Source of the DNA: Amycolatopsis keratiniphila subsp. keratiniphila
GTDB taxonomy: Bacteria; Actinomycetota; Actinomycetes; Mycobacteriales; Pseudonocardiaceae
Direction of reading: 5' to 3'
Assembly: GCF_001620365.2 (NCBI RefSeq)
Contig: NZ_LQMT02000040.1
Coordinates: 19,928 to 83,927 of the forward strand
DNA length: 64,000 bases
This document shows, one piece after another, positions 17,524 through 25,551 of this stretch; the first letter of the stretch is position 1; each line of letters opens with the position of its first letter. The translations under genes were made by a program, and so were the position numbers. The notes under the pieces were generated by a model. That model was not told the origin of the DNA and ran no database searches. It worked only from the letters and a program-made list of their open reading frames with translations.

Positions 17524-18867
17524 TCAGCCTTGACTTCGCGGCCGCGCGATCATCGGCAACCGATTCGGCTGCATCGTCGCTTTGATCTTGGGGAACACCT
17601 TCACCCCAGGTACCGGTTCCAGCCGCCATCGGGCGCCGATCGTCGCCGCCACCAACGCGATCTCCGTGGGCGCGAACTGATGTCCGGGGCACAGCCGGGC
17701 CCCGGCGCCGAACGGGATGAACGCGCCCTTCGGCACCTCGGCGGCGCGCTCGGGTTCCCAGCGATCCGGGTCGAAGCGCTCCGGATCGGGGAACCAGCGC
17801 GGATCGCGGTGCAAGGTGTGCTGGCTGACCGCGACCTCGGTACCGGCGGGAAGGCGTACCCCGCCCAGTTCGACGTCCTCCCGTGCCCGCCGCATCAGGA
17901 TCACCGGCGGCGTCCGGCGGACGACCTCGTTGATGATCCGCTGCGTGTAGACCAGCCGCGGCAGGTGTTCGAACCGTGCCGGCCCGCTGGCCAGCACCTC
18001 GTCGACCTCGGCGTGGAAACGGCGCTCGATATCCGGCCTCGCCCCGATCTCGTGGAAGAACCAAGCGAGCGCGACGGCCGTGGTCTCGGCGCCGGTGGTG
18101 AGGATCGTGATGACCTCGTCCTCCACCTGCCGGTCGGTCATCCTCTCGCCGGTCTCCTCGTCCTCGGCCAGCAACAACATCGACAGCAGATCGCCCTGAT
18201 CACCGCCCTTCTCACGCGCTTCGAGGACGGCGTCGCCGATGACCCGTCGCAGCCGCGCGGCCGCCGCGTCGAACTCGCGGTTCGCCGGGATCGGCAGGCG
18301 TTCCACGAATTTCGGCGAGAACGCCCGGACCATGACGTACTTCAACATGATCGGGATCGACCGCTGGATCTCGGTGAGCGCGTCGTCGCCGAGTTCGGTG
18401 GAGAACAGCGTGCGCCCGGAGATGGTCAGCGCGAGGTCCTGCATACGCCGGTCGAATTCGACCACCTCGCCCGGTTTCCAGCTGCCGGCAAGTTCTACAG
18501 CGAGCTTCGTCATCGTCGTCTCGGCGTAGAGCGCGATCCGGCTTCGCTGGAACGCGGGCAGCATCATCCGGCGTTGCCGCTGGTTGAAGGCGCCGTTGGA
18601 GGTCGCGAGCCCGTCGCCGAACAACGGCCGCATCTTGTCGAACACGATGCCTTTGTCGAACTTCCCCGCGTCGACGGCGAGCAGCCGCCACGCCAGCTCC
18701 GGCGTCGTGACCAGATAGACCGGCATCGGGCCGAAGTCGAGCCGTACGACGTCGCCGTACGAGGGCAATGAGGACAACAGTTTCAGCGGGTCACGAAGCA
18801 TCGGCACGGTATGCCCGAGCACCGGCCACCGGCCCGGTGCGACAGCGACGTCCGGAGGTGCTGCCAT
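17524..18867 (-). CDS. Cytochrome P450
   Basis: A 447-residue soluble P450. The I-helix oxygen-activation motif is TTGAETT (about 257-263), the K-helix ExxR is E314-VV-R317, the PERF region reads FDPDRWEP, and the heme loop FGAGARLCPG places the ligand cysteine at 393. The start is ATG with GGAG eight bases upstream. The sequence resembles the bacterial group that includes terpene hydroxylases such as pentalenene oxygenase, but no terpene synthase, ferredoxin or reductase gene is adjacent, so electron partners must come from elsewhere. The substrate is unknown. Confidence 0.88.
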   Translation of the reverse strand: MAAPPDVAVAPGRWPVLGHTVPMLRDPLKLLSSLPSYGDVVRLDFGPMPVYLVTTPELAWRLLAVDAGKFDKGIVFDKMRPLFGDGLATSNGAFNQRQRRMMLPAFQRSRIALYAETTMTKLAVELAGSWKPGEVVEFDRRMQDLALTISGRTLFSTELGDDALTEIQRSIPIMLKYVMVRAFSPKFVERLPIPANREFDAAAARLRRVIGDAVLEAREKGGDQGDLLSMLLLAEDEETGERMTDRQVEDEVITILTTGAETTAVALAWFFHEIGARPDIERRFHAEVDEVLASGPARFEHLPRLVYTQRIINEVVRRTPPVILMRRAREDVELGGVRLPAGTEVAVSQHTLHRDPRWFPDPERFDPDRWEPERAAEVPKGAFIPFGAGARLCPGHQFAPTEIALVAATIGARWRLEPVPGVKVFPKIKATMQPNRLPMIARPRSQG

Positions 18868-19038
18868 CGTGTTCGTCTCCCGGTGCCTGGACGCTGAACC
18901 CGGCCACCTTAGGGCCGGCGAGCGGCGAAGAGGCTTCCGCCGCCGCACTTCCACACGATCGGACGATGGCCGCCCGGTCCCGCGAGGCCGCTAGACTCCT
19001 GTGCCCCAACGGATCCCAACCGAACGGCGGCGACGAAG

Positions 19039-19851
19039 GTGACTTCGAACCTGAGCTGGGTGCCCCCCGAGGTCGACACGACCGTGCCGAATCCCGCCCG
19101 GGTCTACGACTACTGGCTCAACGGCGACCACAACTTCCAGGCCGACCGTGAACTGGGCGAACAGATCCTGAAGATCATGCCGGGTATCCGCGACGCGGCC
19201 CGGCTCAACCGTGCCTTCCTGAGGCGTGCCGCGGTGCACATGGCGGAGGCGGGAGTGCGGCAGTTCCTCGACATCGGCTCCGGTATCCCGACCGTCGGCA
19301 ACCTCCACGAGATCGTCCAGCGGATCGACCCTTCCTGCCGGGTGGTCTACGTCGACCGCGAATCGGTCGCCGTGGCACACGCCAAACTGCTGCTGCGCGG
19401 CAACGACCGGTGCGCGGCGATCCAGGCCGACCTCCGCGACGTCAACGACATCTTCGACGCGCCCGAAACCAGGGACCTGCTGGACCTCGACCGGCCGATC
19501 GGCCTGTTCATGTTGCTGCTGCTGCATTTCGTGCCGGACTCGTGGGAGCCGCACGCGATACTGGCCCGCTACCGGGAGCGGATGGCCTCCGGCAGCTTCC
19601 TGGCGATCTCGCACGTCGCCGCCGACGCGAATTCGAGCGGCCTCGACGAGGCCATCGAGGCGTACAAGAGCACCCAGAACGACCCCATCCCCCGGACCCA
19701 CGACCAGGTGCTTTCGTTCTTCGAGGGGTTCGACGTCCTCGAGCCCGGCGTCGTCGGCTGCGCGATGTGGAAACCCCAGGGCGCCGGTGACATGTCCGAA
19801 GACCCGGAGATCAACTCGCTGCCGTACGCCGGGGTCGGCCGGAAACCCTGA
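19039..19851 (+). CDS. SAM methyltransferase, DUF574/Methyltransf_19 family
   Basis: A 270-residue protein with the family opening PNPARVYDYWLNGDHNFQADRELGEQIL and motif I FLDIGSGIPTVGN, followed by VVYVDRESVAVAHA. This family is abundant in Streptomyces and Pseudonocardiales and has no firmly known substrate. The GTG start lacks a good ribosome site. A TAGACT at about 18993 could be a -10 box. Ten bases after the stop a strong hairpin separates it from the convergent secreted-protein gene. Confidence 0.82.
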   Translation: MTSNLSWVPPEVDTTVPNPARVYDYWLNGDHNFQADRELGEQILKIMPGIRDAARLNRAFLRRAAVHMAEAGVRQFLDIGSGIPTVGNLHEIVQRIDPSCRVVYVDRESVAVAHAKLLLRGNDRCAAIQADLRDVNDIFDAPETRDLLDLDRPIGLFMLLLLHFVPDSWEPHAILARYRERMASGSFLAISHVAADANSSGLDEAIEAYKSTQNDPIPRTHDQVLSFFEGFDVLEPGVVGCAMWKPQGAGDMSEDPEINSLPYAGVGRKP

Positions 19852-19860
19852 GCCCAGGAT

Positions 19861-19913
19861 GTCAGGAAAGGGTCGTTCAGGACGAAAGATGTCCTGAACG
19901 ACCCTTTCCTGAC
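19861..19913. terminator. Hairpin between convergent genes (conserved-loop class)
   Basis: A perfect 23-bp stem (19861-19883 against 19891-19913) closes the 7-base loop GAAAGAT with GAC/GTC pairs. It lies between the convergent methyltransferase and SnoaL-like genes and could stop transcription from both sides. No U-tract is present. Confidence 0.75.
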
Positions 19914-19936
19914 GTTTCCCCCTCGCCTCCCCCGGC

Positions 19937-20422
19937 TCAGGGCAGCACGTCGGTCACGGTGTCCTTGATGACCTGCCACTTCCCGTGCTCGCGTACCAGC
20001 GTCAGGCTGATCGTGTAGTGCCGGTCGATGTTCTGCGACGGCACCTTGTAGTACGCGTCGAGGATCGCGAAGCCCATCTTGCAGTCCTCGACGACGGTGT
20101 GGGTCACCGTCCAGGGCATGCTGTACTCGTACGGGAGCTTGAACTGCACGTCGACCACCGGCTCCACGTTGGCCTCGTAGCCGATGAACAGCTGCCCCTT
20201 GCGCCCGACGGTCACCATGTTCTGGTGGATGATCGCCCGGTAGCGGGCCTCGTCGCGTTTGTTGAAGCTGTCCATGTCCTCCCAGACCGCGCGGTCGAAC
20301 GAGCGCTGGCACGCCTGCCGCTCCGACTCGGCCTGCTGCTCTCCCGCCGCCGCGGCGGGCACGCCGATTCCCGCCGCGGCCACGACCAGTCCGGCCAACG
20401 CCGCGTAATACCGCTTGCGCAT
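19937..20422 (-). CDS. Secreted SnoaL/DUF4440-like small protein
   Basis: A 161-residue protein with a clear Sec signal peptide (MRKRYYAALAGLVVAAAGIG, cleavage near AAAAGEQQ). The mature part looks like an NTF2/SnoaL-like cone: SFNKRDEARYRAIIHQNMVTV, GQLFIGYEANVEPVVD, and a final strand with HYTISLTLVREHGKWQVI. Two cysteines (RQACQ, VEDCKMG) could form a disulphide. Such proteins bind small hydrophobic ligands or are enzymes; no activity is assigned. It is divergent from the SARP-type regulator across 124 bases. Confidence 0.65.
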   Translation of the reverse strand: MRKRYYAALAGLVVAAAGIGVPAAAAGEQQAESERQACQRSFDRAVWEDMDSFNKRDEARYRAIIHQNMVTVGRKGQLFIGYEANVEPVVDVQFKLPYEYSMPWTVTHTVVEDCKMGFAILDAYYKVPSQNIDRHYTISLTLVREHGKWQVIKDTVTDVLP

Positions 20423-20546
20423 GGGGTTCTCCTCATCACGTCCCGTATTCCGTCCACCAGGAGATTCGCCGGGCGGCGCATCACAGCTGCATCACTTCCG
20501 CACCGGCGCGGGCGCGGGGCCGGTTAACCTCGCGGAAGGGGGTGCG

Positions 20547-23246
20547 ATGGAGTTCCGGATCTTGGGGCCGGTGCAGTGCCGGAACGGGGCACGGCCGGTG
20601 AAGCTGGCGGGCCCGCGGCAGGAGCGGATCCTCGCCGCGCTGCTGCTCGGCGCCGATCGCGTCGTCTCGGTCTCACGGCTGGTGGACGTCGTCTGGGACG
20701 AGGAGCCGCCCGCCACGGCCACGCGTCAGATCCGCAACCTCACCACCGCGCTGAAGCGCACGCTCGTCGCCGAGGGCGCCGCCGACGACGTTTTGGCCGC
20801 CGAGGGCCCGGGCTTCGTCCTTCGCCCGAGCTCCTTCGACCTGCGCACGTTCGAGGAGCACGTCTCGCGTGGCGAGTTCCGTGAAGCACTCGCGTGCTGG
20901 AGCGGGCCCGCACTGTCCGGTGTGGACAGTGCGGCATTGCGCGGTGAGGCCGAAGAGCTCGACGAGCGTCGTCTGTCCGTTGTGGAGCGTTGCCTCGACG
21001 AAGAGATCTCCGCCGGCGAAGACTCCGTCGCGGAGCTGACGGCATTGGTCGCCGAACACCCGCTCCGGGAGCCGTTCGCCGGCTTGCTCATGCGCGCACT
21101 GCACCAGCAGGGCAGGCAGGCCGACGCACTGAACGTCTACCGGCAGGCGCGAACGCGGCTGGTGGAGGAACTCGGGATCGACCCCGGGCCGAAACTGCGC
21201 GAACTCTACGAGCGGATCCTGCGTGACGAGCCGGAATACGGCAAGACCCGCTGCTTCCTCCCTTACGACGTCCCGGATTTCACCGGGCGCGAGGCCGAGA
21301 TCGGCCGCCTGGCCGACGCCGTCCGGCTCGGCCGCCCGGTCGTCGTCGACGGGATGGCCGGTGTCGGCAAGACCTCGCTCGCCGTCCACGCGGCGCATCG
21401 GCTCGCCGCCGATTTCCCCGACGGGCAGCTGTTCGTGGATCTGCACGGCCACTCCCCCGCGCGCGAACCGCTTCCGCCCGAGGCCGCGCTCGAAGCCCTG
21501 CTCGGGCAGCTGGACGTCCCGGCTTCGCGGCTTCCCGGCGGCGTGGACCGGAGGGCCGAGTTGTGGCGGACCAGGACGGCGGGCCGGTCGCTGCTCGTGG
21601 TACTCGACAACGCCGCGAGCGCGGAACAGCTGCGGCCGCTGGTGCCGGGCTCGGCGACGGTCGCCCTACTGGTCACCGGGAGGCGCCGCCTCGCCGCGGT
21701 CGACGGTGCCGCGTCGATCAGTCTCGAAGTGTTGCCGGACGAAGAGGCGGGCGCGCTGTTCGCGGCGGCGTCCGGGCGGCCGGACTCGGGGGTGGCCGCG
21801 TTGTGCGGGAACCTGCCGCTGGCGATCCGCATCGCGGCCGCCCGGCTGCAGAATCGTCCACAGTGGACCGTCCAGGCCCTGGTCGAGCGGCTGGGCTCCG
21901 AACACGACCGGTTGGCCGAGCTGAAGGTCGCCGGGCGTGACGTGGCCGCGGCCTTCGCACTGTCCTATCGGGAACTCGACGCCGCGCAGCAGCGGATGTT
22001 CCGTTTACTGGGGCGCAATCCCGGTGCCGACATCGGCGTACCCGCGGCGGCCGCACTGGCGGGCACCGGCGAACGCGAGGCCGAACGCCTGCTGGAGGAC
22101 CTGCTCGACGCCCACCTGCTCAGGCAGCCCGCGCTGGGCCGCTACGCGTTCCACGACCTGATCGCCGAACACGCCCGCAACGCCGCACGCGACGAGGAAT
22201 CCGGTCCGGCCGTGCATCGGCTCCTCGATCACTACCGCGACGGCGGCGGCCCCGGCTGGTACCGGGCGGAACGGGCGAACCTCGTCGCGGTGACCCGGCA
22301 CGCGCTCGACGCCGGTCTCGACGAACACGCCTGGCGGATCGCCGCGGACACCGCGGAGCACCTCCGGGAGAGCGGGCACCTCGACGAACTGCTCGCCGTG
22401 GCACGAGCCGGGATCGCCGCCGCCCGCCGGATCGGCGACCCGCACGCGATCCAGCTGAGCCTGGCGAGCCTCACCCTGGCGTTCTGGGAGAACGGGCGGC
22501 TCACCGAGGGAATGGCCTGCGCCCTCGAACGGCTGGACGTCGTCCGCGCGTCCGGCGACCGCGCGGCCGAGGCGATCGCGCTGTCCAGGGCGGGCGCGCT
22601 GCACGCCATGCTCGGCCGGTACCCCGAGGCGATCCGGTTCTACGAGGACGGTCTGGCCGTCGTGGGCGAGACCGGCGCCGCCACCCTGTGGACCAATCTC
22701 AGCAACGCACAGGAAGTCCTCGGCAGGCTGGACGACGCGCTGGTTTCGGCCCGGCGCGCGGTGGCGCTGCGTGAGGACGAGCGCGGCGCGATCCTGAGTT
22801 CGGCCCAGCTCGGCCTCGTCCTCTCCAAGCTGGGCAGGTTCGACGAGGCCTTCGAGATCATCGAACGGTCGATCACCGCCTCGCGGGATCTCGGTTACCT
22901 GTTCGGCGAGGCGTGGAGCCTGATCGATCTCGCCGACGCCCTCCTGCTCGCCCACCGGCCGGGCGACGCGCGCGAGCAAGCCGATCGCGCGTGCGCGATC
23001 CTCACGCGGCTCAACCATCCGCTGCTACTGGCGATGGCGGCCAACAGCCTGGGCACCGCCTGCCTCGCGCTCGGCGAGACGACGGTGGGCCTGAGCCGGC
23101 ATCGGCTCGCGCTCGAAACGGCGAAGCGGATCGGCTACCGGCTGCAGGAAGCCCGCGCGCTGGCCGGATTGGGGCAGGCCGGGGCGGCGCGGGACCACTA
23201 CGCCGCGATGGGCCTGCCCGCCGGACCGCTGCAGGTCGTCACCTGA
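20547..23246 (+). CDS. AfsR/SARP-type regulator (wHTH-BTAD-NB-ARC-TPR)
   Basis: An 899-residue transcriptional regulator. Residues 1-95 are an OmpR-like winged helix (MEFRILGPVQ, LAGPRQERILAALLL), 100-230 a bacterial transcriptional activation domain, 240-530 an NB-ARC ATPase with Walker A GMAGVGKTS at 269-277 and Walker B LLVVLDN, and the C-terminus has TPR repeats. The ATG follows GGAAGGGGG. Proteins of this build bind direct repeats and activate secondary metabolism, with ATP binding as a switch. No biosynthetic cluster adjoins it, so targets are unknown. The stop overlaps the convergent hydrolase gene by 8 bases. Confidence 0.88.
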   Translation: MEFRILGPVQCRNGARPVKLAGPRQERILAALLLGADRVVSVSRLVDVVWDEEPPATATRQIRNLTTALKRTLVAEGAADDVLAAEGPGFVLRPSSFDLRTFEEHVSRGEFREALACWSGPALSGVDSAALRGEAEELDERRLSVVERCLDEEISAGEDSVAELTALVAEHPLREPFAGLLMRALHQQGRQADALNVYRQARTRLVEELGIDPGPKLRELYERILRDEPEYGKTRCFLPYDVPDFTGREAEIGRLADAVRLGRPVVVDGMAGVGKTSLAVHAAHRLAADFPDGQLFVDLHGHSPAREPLPPEAALEALLGQLDVPASRLPGGVDRRAELWRTRTAGRSLLVVLDNAASAEQLRPLVPGSATVALLVTGRRRLAAVDGAASISLEVLPDEEAGALFAAASGRPDSGVAALCGNLPLAIRIAAARLQNRPQWTVQALVERLGSEHDRLAELKVAGRDVAAAFALSYRELDAAQQRMFRLLGRNPGADIGVPAAAALAGTGEREAERLLEDLLDAHLLRQPALGRYAFHDLIAEHARNAARDEESGPAVHRLLDHYRDGGGPGWYRAERANLVAVTRHALDAGLDEHAWRIAADTAEHLRESGHLDELLAVARAGIAAARRIGDPHAIQLSLASLTLAFWENGRLTEGMACALERLDVVRASGDRAAEAIALSRAGALHAMLGRYPEAIRFYEDGLAVVGETGAATLWTNLSNAQEVLGRLDDALVSARRAVALREDERGAILSSAQLGLVLSKLGRFDEAFEIIERSITASRDLGYLFGEAWSLIDLADALLLAHRPGDAREQADRACAILTRLNHPLLLAMAANSLGTACLALGETTVGLSRHRLALETAKRIGYRLQEARALAGLGQAGAARDHYAAMGLPAGPLQVVT

Positions 23247-24036
23247 AGAACCCCGTGAGCAGATCGCGCAGGGTGTCCGGCCGGTGGAGGACACCGTGGT
23301 CCTGTCCCTCGACGGTGGCGTACCGCGCGCCGGGAACCGTGTCGGCGACCGCGCGGGTACCCGCCCGCATCCAGGCGTCGCTCTCCCCGCCGTCGATGAC
23401 CAGCGTGGGCACCGAGACCTTCGCCAGCCTTTCCGCGGGCAGCACGTTTCCGGGACCGCAGAGCGCGAGGTCGTAGGGCAGTGTGTGGGCGAGCCCGGTG
23501 AACCACGCCCAGAACGGGTCGTCCCGCATCCCCTTGACGACCTCTTCCGGCGTCGCCGTCCCCTCGACCAGGAACAGTTCCGCCGCGCCGTCGCGGTCGC
23601 CGTCGGCGATCAACGCACGGACCCGGTCGAAGAGGTCGGCCCCGGGCCGCTCCCGGCTGTCGTCGACGACGTACGGCGGCTCGTACACGGCGAGTTTGGT
23701 CATGGCGACGCCTCTGGCGGCCGCCTCCAGCCCCAGCACCGCACCCGACGAGTGCCCGAACACCGCCGCCGAACCGCCCACGTGCTCGATCAACGTGGCG
23801 AGATCCTCGACCTCGCGCTCCACCGAATAGACCGCGCCGGCTCCGCTGTCACCCCGGCCGCGACGGTCGTAGGCGATCACGGTGTGCTCCGGCGCCAGGG
23901 TGGCGGCCAGGCCGGCGACGGTCGTCCGGTCGTTGAACGCGCCGCCGGCCAGGATCACCGGCGTGCCGTTCCCGGTGCGCTCGAAGGCGATCGGGGTGCC
24001 GTCGGCCGAAGTCACGGTCTCGAACGAGGTGGTCAT
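23239..24036 (-). CDS. Alpha/beta hydrolase
   Basis: A 265-residue cytoplasmic alpha/beta hydrolase. Landmarks are the strand-3 turn VILAGGAFNDR, YDRRGRGDS, the nucleophile elbow GHSSG with Ser96, the acid strand VPTLVIDGGESDAW, and the catalytic His in EGQDHGVLHRP. No signal peptide is present. It is a single gene, convergent with the SARP regulator. Esterase, lactonase or haloperoxidase-like activity are all possible. Confidence 0.8.
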   Translation of the reverse strand: MTTSFETVTSADGTPIAFERTGNGTPVILAGGAFNDRTTVAGLAATLAPEHTVIAYDRRGRGDSGAGAVYSVEREVEDLATLIEHVGGSAAVFGHSSGAVLGLEAAARGVAMTKLAVYEPPYVVDDSRERPGADLFDRVRALIADGDRDGAAELFLVEGTATPEEVVKGMRDDPFWAWFTGLAHTLPYDLALCGPGNVLPAERLAKVSVPTLVIDGGESDAWMRAGTRAVADTVPGARYATVEGQDHGVLHRPDTLRDLLTGFFR

Positions 24037-24105
24037 CAGGTCCTCCGCAGGGTCGCTTCACTCTAGCTTCGGCACTGGGTCGGAGCCGATGACCACCGCT
24101 CGACA

Positions 24106-25254
24106 TCACTTCCGGAGATTTCCGAAGAATTCCCGGAGCTCGGCCACCACGTCGCCTGGGACGGCCATCGCGACCATGTGGCTGGGGCTGTCGTGATCGG
24201 CCCAGCGCACGACGTCGTTCTTGCGGGAGGCGATCGTGCGCAGCGCGGACGGCCCGCCGTGGGAGACGCCGGTCGGCACCACCGTCTGGTCCATCGGCAT
24301 CGCGGCCTGGCCCTCGTAGTAGGGCCACAGCGACGTGCCGCCGGTCCCGGTCAGCCAGTACAGCGTCGCGTTGGTGAGGAGCAGGTCGCGGTCGATCGGC
24401 TCGGCGGGCGCGGTGCCGTCGGGCCAGCCGTCGAACTCCTTGAACCGTTCCACCAGGTACGCCAGCTGCGCGACCGGCGAATCGAGGAACCCGAAGCTCA
24501 GCGTCTGCGGCCTGTTCGTCAGGTACGGCGCATATCCGCTGCCGCCCGCGAAGCGCTCCATCAGGCCCGCCAGATCGGCCTGATCCTGTTCGGTGAGCCC
24601 GTCGAAGTCGGCCGGATCGCCCATCGGCACCCCGAGGCCGGACGTGATGTGCGAGCCGATGACGTGCTCGGGCGCGTGCACCGCGAGGCAGGGCGTCACC
24701 AGCGCGCCGGCGTCGTTCCCGTGCGCGCCATACCGTTCGTATCCGAGACGGCTCATCAGTTCCGCCCAGGTCCGCGCCACCCGCGCGATGTCCCACGGAC
24801 GTTCGTCGGCCGGCTCCGGGAACGGCGAGAAACCGAAGCCCGGCAAGGACGGCGCGACGACGTGGAAGGCGCGTGAGGGGTCGAGGCCGTGGGCTCGCGG
24901 GTCGGTGAGCGGGCCGAGCACGTTCAGGAATTCGGCGATCGAGTTGGGCCAGCTGTGCGTCATGATCAGCGGGATCGCGTCCGGCTCCGGCGACCGGACG
25001 TGCAGGAAGTGCACACGCTGACCGTCGATCTCGGTGAGGTACTGCGGGAACTCGTTGAGCTGCTTCTCCCACGCGCGCCAGTCGTAGCCGTCTCGCCAGT
25101 ATTCGGCCAGGTCCTTGAGGTAGGCGACGGGGACGCCGCGGCTCCACTCGGCACCGGGCAGCGCCGACGGCCAGCGGGTGCGGGCCAGGCGGTCGGTCAG
25201 GTCGTCCAGATCGGACTGCGGGATGTCGATGCGGAACTGCTCGATGTCGGTCAT
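24106..25254 (-). CDS. Epoxide hydrolase (EHN domain, microsomal type)
   Basis: A 382-residue protein with the N-terminal epoxide hydrolase domain (FRIDIPQSDLDDLTDRLARTRWP), the oxyanion motif HSWP at 100-103, the nucleophile Asp181 in GAHGNDAGA, ring-opening tyrosines in the cap, and the catalytic His in SPSHMVAM near the end. It hydrates epoxides to diols through an Asp ester intermediate. The ATG has no good ribosome site, so a leaderless or short-leader message is possible. An inverted repeat 13 bases upstream (see 25267-25299) may regulate it. Confidence 0.87.
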   Translation of the reverse strand: MTDIEQFRIDIPQSDLDDLTDRLARTRWPSALPGAEWSRGVPVAYLKDLAEYWRDGYDWRAWEKQLNEFPQYLTEIDGQRVHFLHVRSPEPDAIPLIMTHSWPNSIAEFLNVLGPLTDPRAHGLDPSRAFHVVAPSLPGFGFSPFPEPADERPWDIARVARTWAELMSRLGYERYGAHGNDAGALVTPCLAVHAPEHVIGSHITSGLGVPMGDPADFDGLTEQDQADLAGLMERFAGGSGYAPYLTNRPQTLSFGFLDSPVAQLAYLVERFKEFDGWPDGTAPAEPIDRDLLLTNATLYWLTGTGGTSLWPYYEGQAAMPMDQTVVPTGVSHGGPSALRTIASRKNDVVRWADHDSPSHMVAMAVPGDVVAELREFFGNLRK

Positions 25255-25266
25255 GAGATGACCGTA

Positions 25267-25299
25267 GGGGCCATTCAGGCCAGATCCTGACCTAAATGC
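25267..25299. promoter_or_regulatory. Inverted repeat upstream of epoxide hydrolase gene
   Basis: On the minus strand the arms read CATTTAGGTCAG and CTGGCCTGAATG around GAT, with two mismatches. The element lies roughly 20 bases before the ATG of the epoxide hydrolase gene, where a repressor would block a short-leader promoter. No regulator gene is adjacent. Confidence 0.4.
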
Positions 25300-25459
25300 C
25301 CCCCCTCGCACTTAGCCGACTAACTGCGGGCTCGTGGTCGAGCGTGTCGCGAAAGCCTTGGCGTTCGGGGAGGACGAAGGGAGCTTTCCCCGCATCCGAT
25401 GCGATGAAAGTCCCCTTCGCAACACTGTCTTTGGCCCACCGTGGCGATCCGTCGCATTC

Positions 25460-25514
25460 GTCCGTGAAGGCCTCCTTAAGGGACCCAGAGTCCCTCAAGG
25501 AGGCCTTCACGGAC
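25460..25514. terminator. Hairpin downstream of PL8 gene (conserved-loop class variant)
   Basis: A 25-bp stem (25460-25484 against 25490-25514, one A-C mismatch) closes the 5-base loop CCAGA with GAC/GTC pairs. It lies about 40 bases beyond the stop of the minus-strand PL8 gene. It lacks a U-tract. Confidence 0.7.
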
Positions 25515-25551
25515 CGGCCTGCGATTGCCGAGCGACCCCGCGTTCAGCCGG

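Larger units (their letters stand above)
25255..25551. other. Non-coding region between epoxide hydrolase and PL8 lyase genes
   Basis: Nearly 300 bases with no convincing gene. From left to right it holds an inverted repeat at 25267-25299 that may be an operator of the epoxide hydrolase gene, an imperfect stem (about 25375-25428, arms CGAAGGGAGCTTTC and GAAAGTCCCCTTCG around a smaller GCATCCGATGC fold), and the strong hairpin at 25460-25514 that probably ends the PL8 message. Short reading frames here are shadows of these palindromes. Confidence 0.6.

Noticed and set aside
20547..23246. NB-ARC/TPR protein as a STAND-type antiphage defence protein
   Set aside because: The N-terminal OmpR-like winged helix plus BTAD identifies an AfsR/SARP transcription regulator; no effector domain is present.
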